A stretch of 64,000 bases of DNA from Protopterus annectens (lineage: Eukaryota > Chordata > Ceratodontiformes > Protopteridae): the NCBI RefSeq assembly GCF_019279795.1, contig NC_056740.1, forward strand, positions 231,448,297 to 231,512,296, read 5' to 3'. The position numbers and the translations under genes are program-made. Under the pieces are notes generated by a model. It did no database searches. It was not told the origin of the DNA and was given only the letters and a program-made list of their open reading frames with translations. This document shows positions 55,897 through 64,000 of the stretch, in pieces (position 1 is the stretch's first letter; each line of letters begins with the position of its first letter).

Positions 55897-57690
55897 GTGT
55901 TTGATGATCTTAGGAACAATTCTCATATTAGGGTTATGCAACCTGACAAGGGTGGTGGGACTGTTTTGATGGACTTTATAAGTGATGAATCAAAAATGAA
56001 TGATTTATTACATGACCATAACAAATACTCTAGAGCTTCCATCAACGAGGTAAATTTATCTTATTTAAAAATTAACTTACTGCTCAATGATTTACTTCTT
56101 GAGGGGTCTATTACCCAAGAGAATTTCCAATTTTTAACTAATCCACGACCTAGAGTACCCTCTGTTTTTGGTATTCCCAAGGTCCATAAGGATCAGATGA
56201 ATCCCCCCTTAAGGGTCATTGTTGCTTCAGAAGGTTCAGCCACCACCCCACTTGCCAAATTTGTGGATGAGAAATTGAAAGAACTTTCCTACCGAGGTGT
56301 TACCACCCTAAAAGATTCATGGCACTTTCTTAGGTGTGTTGGTCCTCATTTACTTTCTTCTGATCTGGTGTTTATTACCTTAGATATAGTGGACCTTTTT
56401 GGGTCTATTCCCCATGACGTCTTCTGTGGTTAGAGGAGAGTATGAGGGACAGCAAATTGTTTTCCAATGATGATTTTAATAACTGTTTACTTTTCATGGA
56501 TGTCGTTCTCAAAAATAATTTTATGTTTTTTCAGGGTGAGTTCTTCAGACAAACTAAAGGAGTGGCAATGGGTGCTAAATGTGCCCCTACTTATGCAAAT
56601 ATTATTTTATCCAAGTGGGAAGAGTTATATGTTTTGAAGAGTAAATTTGCTTCATATTGGTGTCTATACAAAAGATTTTTGGGTGACATTGTCATTTTTT
56701 GGAAGGGCTCACACGATCAATTCATTGAGTTTTTGGAATACCTAAAAGGTACTACTACATTTTTAGAATTTACTTACAACTATAACCCCCATGTTCTTAC
56801 TTTTCTGGATATTACCCTTACTAAAACTGACCGAGGATTTTCATCCAACATTTTTTGCAAGGACACTTTTTCGAATTCATATCTCCATTTTAAAAGTGGA
56901 CATCCTTTCTTTCAGAAAAAGAACCTTGTTAAAGGTCAACTTGTACGGATTAGTAGGATGACATCTAATGACACTGATTTTTTTATTCAGAGTAACTATG
57001 TTTTAGATATGTTTAGGGAACGCGGATACCCACAATACCTTTTGGACGAAATGCTTGATGTGGTGGTCCAGGGGAGAAAAGTTAGGTTCGCTCCCATTTT
57101 AGGGCAGGAACCACAAGATATTATTTACCCAGAAGCACCAAACAATAATTATGACCACCCTGGTGAAGCTTTTATATTTGATTATTCAGGGGATTCAGGA
57201 GTCATAAAGGAAGTTATTACTAGGGAGTGAAACAAGTTTGTTGAACTTTCTGACTTAGATATATTCAAGGATAAAACTTTGAAATTTACATATAGAAAGG
57301 ATCAAAATTTTAAGCAGTTTTTTTAGTTTAATGGATCCAGAAAAGCCAATGGCTCATCACGTAGGCCAGGGACTTTCAAATGTGGAGCATGTTCACAATG
57401 TGCCCACATTATTAATCAAACATATATCCTCATTCCATCTAGGGACAGAAAAATAGTGAGTGTCTGTTTTTCCAATTGTAACACACAGGGGGTTGTGTAC
57501 ATTGCCATGTGTAATTTTTGTAGCTCATTTTATGTGGGCAAGACAGAAAGAAAATTGAAGAACTGTATTTACGAGCATTTATACGATATCAGGAAACAAT
57601 ACAACAAAAATGCACTATTTAGACACACCTTAGTGACCCCAGGCTTCCTTTTCTTTTTTTGTGTTGGAAATTGTCCCTAAGGAAATAAGA
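55897..57690 (+). pseudogene. PLE-3 reverse transcriptase and GIY-YIG endonuclease, broken
   Basis: 55897-56433: PDKGGGTVLMD, VPSVFGIPKVHKD, PPLRVIVASEGSATTPLAK, ITLDIVDLFGSIPHD, which are PLE RT N-terminal motifs with the first catalytic Asp. After a TAG (56431-56433) the frame reopens at 56442: TKGVAMGAKCAPTYANI (PLE motif B), then KRFLGDIVIFWKG, where the usual Y-I-D-D reads L-G-D, a lost catalytic Asp. VLTFLDITLT and SGHPFFQKK follow. 57456-57680: GVVYIAMCNFC, FYVGKTERKLKN and YEHLYDIRK form the GIY-YIG domain, then the frame breaks. Inactive. Confidence 0.88.
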
Positions 57691-57876
57691 GGTGGTATGT
57701 GGGAGGCCAAACTTGAGTATAGGGAATTATTCTGGCAAATAGTTTTGGATTCTACCAAACCTCCAGGTTTAAATGATTTAATTTCTATTTCTTCTGTACT
57801 CAAGCTCAGAGCAGCTAAGGTATGAATTTTCACATTTTAGCCACAAGGTGGCAGTGTTGGATAGTAATTGTCTGGT

Positions 57877-57949
57877 TGTACTGCTGGAACTTTTCTATTC
57901 AATTTGATTATTTATTCATTAAACAACTCAATATATTTATTTACAATAC
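57877..57949 (-). repeat. PLE-3 inverted repeat, right arm (cut by DIRS-6)
   Basis: Inverted copy of 55755-55827, ending at the DIRS-6 junction. Confidence 0.88.
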
Positions 57950-58109
57950 AATGTTAAGTTGTCAATCTCGCCTTCATTCTTGCTGGATGGGTTCGGAGCC
58001 GATCCTCGGCTCCGACTCGGCCAATACTAAAGCTCGAGAGCTAATTCCACCGGCTCGAGGCTCCCCTATATCCCACAATGCTAGGCGGTAACTACCCAGA
58101 TCTCGTTTG
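57950..58109 (+). repeat. DIRS-6 left ITR
   Basis: From 58009 on it matches the inverted right ITR (63900-64000). It holds the TCGGAGCCGA (57993-58002), TCC, TCGGCTCCGA (58006-58015) hairpin. Confidence 0.9.
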
Positions 58110-58439
58110 CCGCTATAGCTGACGAGGTGCGTTTTCTACTGGCTCAGGCAGGTTAGTAAAATATTTACCATTAGGTATTACTAATAACCCCCTTTTTTGG
58201 TTATAAAATATTTTCTATAGTTTAATTCTAATATTTAGTTGTATCGACCCCTATCTGTCGAACCCTTCCCCTCTTACTACTTGTTCTAGGCCTTCGGCCC
58301 TTCCCTCACCCTAGTCCCTTTTAAGATTAGTGTTGTAGGGGCTTGTGTGTATGTGTTTCTGTATAACTGTAATTTTTTTATAATTTTTTCTGTAAAGAGT
58401 GTCTGGTTTGTGTGTGTGTACAGCCTCTCTTACCTTACT

Positions 58440-60586
58440 ATGTCTAAGGATAAGGTCTCAGGCTTCAAGAAGTGTGACTTGTGCTGTCAGAAAATGTCTC
58501 TGACAGACGGTCACACTTCTTGTGTGTATTGCCTGGGACCTGTGCACCTGCAGGACTCGTGCTGTTTGCCATGGTTTCAGCCCTCGAGTCCTGCAGGAAC
58601 GCAAGAACAAGCTGATCTTGCGGGGCTTGTTAAAGCCTGAAGGCCCCCTGACTCAGTCTGTGTCGGGGAAGCCTTCAAAAACTTCAAAGCAGTCGGCTCC
58701 TGCTCTTGAGTCGACTGCTGAGAAGTCGAAGCAGGCTTCGACATCGGCTCCGGCCGGAGCCGATGTTCTTAAGCCTCATACTGTTACCTCGGCTCTGGCT
58801 GGAGCCGAGGCTGATAAGTCTTCATCGGCTCCGATACCCTTATCGGAGCCACATTCCAGAAAGAGGTCCAGGTCCCCCTCTATCGGATCCGTGCACTCGG
58901 CACCAGGATCCCCTCTCCTTTCGGAGCGGAGTCAAAAAACCCATTCCTCTCGGTCTTCCAGGTTATCAGACCATGATTTGCAGAGGGTGGTGAGTAGACT
59001 TCTTAAGTCCGAGGCACTGGCCCAAATGCTGCATAGCCCGACTCACCAGTCAGTGGCTATTCCCGTTCCACATTACATTCTTCCTCCGACTCCTTCGAGT
59101 TCGGAGCCAAGGCTTGTCAGAGCCATGACTGTCTGTGCGTCGGATCCGATACCTTCCATTTCGGCTCCGTCGTCTGCCCCAATCTCCTCTTTGGAGGGAT
59201 CTCGGCGCCGAGCTTCCCTCGTCGGCTCCGAGGGGGCGAGTGGCATCCGACCCTTGTCCGACCCGCCTCCCTCTCAGAGCTTGGCTCTGGTGAGTTCGGC
59301 TCCGACATCGGCTTCGGAGCCGTCTCTGTCGGTGCCGGGAGAGGTCCTTGTCTCTTCGGAGCGAGGGCCTCGGGCCTTGCCTGACAGGGGTGCCTTCGAG
59401 GTCATGCAGAGCGTGCTAGAACCAGGTTCTGCCCCACAGTCAGCTCCTTCAGCCCCTCCATCTACAGTGCCTGCGGTGATTTCTACTCACCCCCTTGTCC
59501 CACACCGCAGAGAACCAACTCCTCAAGATTCCCCATTGGGAATTTCCTCCTCTTCCGAGGTCTCTCCTGACCCTGCAGGAGATCCCCCTAGGAAGAGGCA
59601 GTGCAAGAGGAAGCACATTGACTCCCCTGAGTCCATCACCTCTGACACTGACTTAGAGGAATCCGAAGGGTCCCTCAATCCCCTCTGAGGATGTCTCCCG
59701 GACATCCTTGAAATCCTCAAACAGAGGGGGAACTGGCCAGCCCTTAATCCTTCGGAGGATGAGTCAGTGTATCTTGAGGCATTTGGTTCTCGCCTTCTAC
59801 CTCCTGGGTGTCCCTCCCTTTGACCCTCTTATGGAAGTGGTGGCAAGGAAGGCTTGGACGGCTCCTGACTCAGTGGAACCCACCCCGAGGAGACCATCCA
59901 AATTTATTACTGCCCCCAAAGACAAAGAGTTTTTATCCAAAGGTGTCCCTGTTGATGCCATGGTGGTGGCTGCGGCCACAAAGAAGGAGTTAGCTGAACC
60001 TTCGGTTCCTGTCCATCCTCCTAATAAGGAATCTAGGACCATGGACAGGTACGGCAAGCGGATGTTCTCGTCAGCGACCTTTTCAATGCGGTCGCTGAAC
60101 TACTTATGCCACTTCACTCGTCTCCAAAGAGATTTACTCAAGGATATGGGTGAACTGATGAAGGATCCTACAGCTGAGGGGTTCAAAGACACAATGAACT
60201 CCCAGTTGGCAACCCTAAATTCCATTGTTAACTCCTCCATGCGGCTGGTCTCATACGCAGCAGATGGGGCGAGTAGAGCCGCAGGCACAGGTGTTGCCTT
60301 ACGAAGGCACGCCTGGATGCGGCTATGCAAGTTTGCGAACCCTTTCAAGGCGTCCTTCACCAATTCTCCCTTTGATGGATCATCATTGTTTGGTCCACAG
60401 GTGAAGGATACATTGACCAGGTGCGAGGTGGAAGGTAAGACTCTCTCTGCTGTAGGAGTCCGTTTTTCTACCCCTTCTAGACCCTATCCCAAAGGTCAAA
60501 GGGGAGGAAAGATGTGGTTCCGCAAACAATCCCAGGGAGTCTCATCTGACGACAAGGCGATTCCCTCTAGAGGCAGAGGGGAATAA
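58440..60586 (+). pseudogene. DIRS-6 gag-like protein, frameshifted
   Basis: ATG at 58440 (MSKDKVSGFKKCDLC). Module: C12-x2-C15, H25-x2-C28-x2-C31, H36, then a frame change near 58565, after which VCHGFSPRVLQERKNKLI continues. A long Ser/Pro-rich middle follows, with many Ser-Ala-Pro and Ser-Glu-Pro units encoded by TCGGCTCCG/TCGGAGCC words. Then KRQCKRKHIDSPESI, a frame change near 59690, and the conserved core YGKRMFSSATFSMRSLNY, ASRAAGTGVALRRHAW, GKTLSAVGV, ending in MWFRKQSQ and a Gly/Arg tail. About 710 codons overall. Confidence 0.85.
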
Positions 60587-60699
60587 TAATAGACGCTGCC
60601 CTAGAGGCAGAGGAGGTCCGCGAAACCAGGGTAGCAGAGAAATGATCTCTGACAAACCCTTTCTGCACCCCTGAGGGGCTGCCCGCTGTCCGCCGGAGG

Positions 60700-62553
60700 C
60701 AGTCGGGAAGGTTATCACTGTACCCAAAAGCCTGGCTTTCCCTAACTCAAGACAAATGGGTACAGTCGATCATATCCGAGGATTACAAAATTCCCTTCAT
60801 TCATATTCCAACCCAACCAAAAGATCCCTTCCAGACGCTCCACCCGGTCTAAGGGAACAAGCAGCATTAGAAATTTCGGCTGCTATCAAAAAGAGTCCTC
60901 CAATCAGTCCCGCAGACCAGCAAGGATCCGAATCTACTCCAAATTCTTTTGGTACCAAAAAACAGGGGACTGGAGACCCATACTGGATCTCAGCTACTTA
61001 AACAAGTTTGTCAAGAAAACAAAATTCCGGATGGTCACGCTACAGTCCATTCTACCCTTTTTGGGTCAGGACAATTGGATGTGCTCGATAGATCTTCAGG
61101 ACGCGTACTACCACATCAAAATGAACCGACGCTCCAGGAGATATCTCAGCTTCAGGCTGGGAGCCAGTCACTACCAATTCAGGGCCCTGCCCTTTGGTCT
61201 CACTACAGCCCCCCAGGTGTTCACCAAATGCATGGCAGTGGTCACGGCTCACTTGAGACGCCAAGGATTCCAGGTGTTTCCATATCTGGACGATTGGCTC
61301 CTTACTGCCACCACCAGACATCAGCTTCTCCTATCCAGGGACTTCACCATTCAATCTTGTCAAGCTCTAGGCATTTCAATAAATTTCGAAAAATCTGCCT
61401 TGTCGCCTTGTCAATCTATTATTTTTATAGGCGCCACCTTAGATGCACAGACCCTTTCAGCCAGACTCGCAGAGCAAAAGGTGTTAGACATCCGGAACCA
61501 AGTGTCCCTTCTCTTACAATGTGTCAGAATCAAAGCCAGACTGGTGTTGAAGGTACTAGGACTCATGGCAGCTGCTATTCCCCTTCTCCTCTTGGCTCGC
61601 TTTCACATGAGGATCCTCCAATGGATGCTTTTTACTCAATGGTCCTTTCAACGACTCCCGTTGTCCCATACCATATTGATAACTCAAGTATGCAAGAATC
61701 AACTGTCTTGGTGGATCACATCACCTCAGCTTCTTCAAGGAAGACCCTTCACTCCCCCCCCCCCCAGTTGCCACGTTGACAACAGATGCCTCCCTGATCA
61801 GGTGGGGGGGCATTATCAGGGCAGGACAGTCCAGGGCACGTGGCAACCCTTCGAGTGCCACTTGCACATAAATGTCTTAGAGATGAGAGCAGTGCTTTTA
61901 GCGTTGCAAGCCTTTCACGACTCTCTTCCCAAGGGGACTATTGCAATTCAAACGGACAACATGTCCGTAGTGTGGTACATCAACAAACAAGGCGGAACCA
62001 GATCATACCCTTTATGTCGAGAAGCACTCAGACTTTGGCAATGGGCGATCTCTTCTCAGCATTTTCTGATAGCAACGCATATTCCCGGGAAATCCAACAT
62101 TATTGCAGAGCAATTCTCATGCCACACGAGTGGTCTCTAAAGAAATCAGTTCTAGAAGAAGTATTCCTAAGATGGGGCCAACCTTGCTGCGATCTTTTTG
62201 CTACTCCCCAAAACAGCAAGTGTCACGACTTCTTCACTCTCTTCCTGTTAACAGGCCATCCCACCAGAGACGCTCTAGTCCACAATTGGCCCTGGGGACT
62301 TCTGTATGCCTTTCCCCCCTTTCCACTGATACCTCAACTAATTCAGAAAGCCATCACCTTGAGAGTGACAATGATCCTCATTGCCCCTTACTGGTCTCGA
62401 CAGATATGGTTTCCCTTTCTTCATCGTTACCTTTTGGAGCAGCCTTGGCATCTGGACCCAGTACCAGATCTGATTACCCATCAATCGGGTCAGCTGCACC
62501 AATCTCTGTCTTCTCTGAACCTCACAGCGTGGTTTCTCCGATTCCAACCTTAG
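60700..62553 (+). pseudogene. DIRS-6 RT / RNase H / methyltransferase-like
   Basis: The N-part is readable in pieces (KAWLSLTQDKWVQSIISEDY; TGDWRPILDLSYLNKF). 61031-62140 is open: CSIDLQDAYYHI, FRALPFGLTTAPQVFTKC (intact), FPYLDDWLLTA, and RNase H with LEMRAVLLAL, QTDNMSVVWYINKQGG and IIAEQFS, in place of the usual ADRLSR. The TTDAS block near 61780 is frame-damaged (a C9 run precedes it). A small deletion near 62108 moves to the next frame: MPHEWSL, CCDLFATPQN, YAFPPFPLIPQL, LIAPYWSRQIWFP, stop 62553. Confidence 0.87.
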
Positions 62554-63575
62554 CCAGGCTTCCCTCAATATCTCGGTCAGTCCGAGATATTTTGATAGCC
62601 TCTCGTAAATCCTCTACCCGGAAGATTTATACTAGCAAGTGGAAACGTTTTTCCCTTTGGGCATCATCGAAAAACATAGATCCTTTTACTGCACCTATCC
62701 AGTCTATTTTAGACTTTCTAGCAGAACTCTTTCTTTTAGGATCTTCTGCATCAACCATTAGAGTTTAATTGGCTGCCATATCAAATTTTCATGTTGGTGT
62801 CTCAGAATCCAGCATCATGGCTCACAAACTCTGTAAAGCCTTCTTAAGGGGTGTATTTCTTCTCAAACCTCCAATCAAAGACCCTCCGCCTCAATGGGAT
62901 TTGAACTTGGTTCTGGCATCTTTAATTCTTCCCCTTTGAACCCGGCTTCATGTTCTCTGAAGTTGCTTTCTTGGAAGACACTTTTTCTGGTAGCTATAAC
63001 TTCAGCGAAAAGAGTATCTGAACTCCATGCTCTGTGCAGTCGTCCCCCTTACTTAGTTTTTCACAAAGACAGGGTATCCCTCCGGACTAATCCATCCTTT
63101 TTACCTAAAATTTCTTCTCAAATTAACCTAAACCAAGTTATTGATCTCCCCGTTTTTTCCCCTAACTATTCAAATAGGTCAGAGCAAAAGCTGCATTTTT
63201 GGATGTTCATCGCCAACTGAGATATTACTTAGACAGGACTAAACAATTCAGGAAATCTGATCTATTGTTTCTGTCATATGCAGAAGGTAGATTGGGCCTT
63301 CCAGTCACTAAAGTATCCCTTTCTAGATGGCTCACGTCTACAATTACTTTCATCTATGAGATCAGACATCAAAACTACCCTCAAGACCTAGAGCTCATTC
63401 AACTAGGGCATTAGCTACATCCATAGCCTTTCAGGACAGGTTGCCAATAGATTCAATTTGTGCAGCAGCCACCTGGGCTTCTCCTCATACATTCATTTCA
63501 CATTACAAATTGGACATGGTTTCCAGAAGCCGTGCCAATTTTGGTTCCACTGTTCTCAAGAGTCTGTTCCGATAG
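62530..63575 (+). pseudogene. DIRS-6 tyrosine recombinase
   Basis: The frame, open from 62103 and in -1 to the preceding one, reads SSTRKIYTSKWKRFSLWAS and ends at TAA (62766) where DIRS-3 has Gln (VQLAAIS); this is a C-to-T stop. Then LLSWKTLFLVAITSAKRVSELHAL (shown in parts: TSAKRVSELHAL, catalytic Arg), FHKDRVSLRTNPSF, a shift near 63190, VHRQLRYYLDRTK, a degraded H-x-x-R box (63400), and SPHTFISHYKLDMV with the Tyr. Several frame breaks. Confidence 0.85.
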
Positions 63576-63605
63576 GCCACCCGGGATAAGGTGCTAAGGA
63601 CGCGG

Positions 63606-63715
63606 TCCCATCCAGCAAGAATGAAGGCGAGATTGACAACTTAACATTAAGAAGTTATGTACCTACCATAACGTTCCATGTTAGTTGTCTTCTCGCCTTC
63701 TTTCTGCCCTCCCTC
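63606..63715. repeat. DIRS-6 internal complementary region
   Basis: Complements the left tip (ATCCAGCAAGAATGAAGGCG...CTTAAC) and the right tip (GTTAGTTGTCTTCTCGCC) side by side. Confidence 0.88.
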
Positions 63716-63899
63716 CTTCCCCCAAGCCTGGACAGACCGACCAGAATTCTTTTGTGTTTCTTCTTCCGAAATTTGTTACTCCCACACTTTCTCCCACCAC
63801 TTCTATCTTTACTGAGGTCTGCCTTTTCTTTACGCAGACTGTTTGAGGTGGGTTTCCCTACTCCATTCTATGGAGACTAGGATTGCTTGGTATAGCTAT

Positions 63900-64000
63900 C
63901 AAACGAGATCTGGGTAGTTACCGCCTAGCATTGTGGGATATAGGGGAGCCTCGAGCCGGTGGAATTAGCTCTCGAGCTTTAGTATTGGCCGAGTCGGAGC
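63900..64000 (-). repeat. DIRS-6 right ITR, incomplete
   Basis: CAAACGAGATCTGGG through GGCCGAGTCGGAGC is the inverted match of 58009-58109. The window ends inside it. Confidence 0.9.

Larger units (their letters stand above)
55379..57949 (+). mobile_element. Penelope-like element PLE-3 with inverted terminal segments
   Basis: Coding on the + strand at 55897-57690. A terminal segment on the left is in inverted orientation relative to the coding part, and its inner 73 bases (55755-55827) recur inverted at 57877-57949. The right copy is cut off by DIRS-6 at 57950, so the rest of the PLE probably lies beyond the window. PLEs are known to carry such LTR-like repeats in direct or inverted form. 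Confidence 0.8.
57950..64000 (+). mobile_element. DIRS-6 (family A), runs off the window end
   Basis: Left tip AATGTTAAGTTGTC (57950), ITR to about 58109; gag, RT/RNase H, YR; ICR 63606-63715; right ITR from 63900 and incomplete at 64000. The ICR contains GACAACTTAACATT complementary to the left tip joined to the right-tip complement. It is inserted in the right arm of PLE-3. Confidence 0.92.

Overview
This 64 kb window looks like DNA from a vertebrate with a large, transposon-filled genome. The combination of DIRS tyrosine-recombinase retrotransposons, Penelope-like elements (PLEs), CR1/L2-like and REL-endonuclease LINEs, a Tc1 transposon, tRNA-derived SINEs and long (TG)n(TA)n tracts fits a salamander, caecilian, lungfish or basal fish. 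I cannot name the species. Only one host gene is clearly visible: the last coding exon of selenoprotein S (SELENOS/VIMP) at 51945-52030, + strand. It has an in-frame TGA selenocysteine codon, a Gly codon, TAA, and a SECIS-like hairpin in its 3'UTR at 52223-52268. No upstream SELENOS exon was recognised, so much of the left part may be intron, but that is inference.

Layout. 690-21756 is an old DIRS element (DIRS-1) containing, in order: a PLE with a 14-bp target-site duplication (TSD); a 2.4-kb insertion that carries a Tc1 transposon; a second DIRS (DIRS-2, 9117-20626), which itself contains a third DIRS on the minus strand (DIRS-3, 14511-20597); and a SINE with an 18-bp TSD. 21900-22790 is the C-terminal remnant of a LINE with a restriction-like endonuclease. 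23830-33395 is a CR1/L2-like LINE split near its 3' end by DIRS-4 (27732-33251). 34065-39589 is DIRS-5. 40425-41730 holds a second SINE copy and a 5'-truncated PLE on the minus strand. 41731-51944 is AT-rich non-coding DNA with hairpins and microsatellites. After the SELENOS exon come 3'UTR and microsatellites, a CR1-like LINE fragment (minus, 54230-55378), a PLE with inverted terminal repeats (55379-57949), and DIRS-6 (57950 to beyond the window end), which sits in the right arm of that PLE.

The six DIRS copies form two families. Family A is DIRS-1, -3 and -6. Family B is DIRS-2, -4 and -5. Each has a gag-like ORF with a CxxC...HxxCxxCxxxxHxxxxCxxC module, then RT, RNase H, a methyltransferase-like region and a tyrosine recombinase (YR). 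The YR frame overlaps the RT/RNase H/methyltransferase frame in -1. Five of the six show split inverted terminal repeats (ITRs) plus an internal complementary region (ICR). All copies carry frame lesions, so none looks autonomous as read. The nested insertions are exact: host-element sequence continues across the junctions with no TSD, and the junction of each circular intermediate can be read in that element's ICR.
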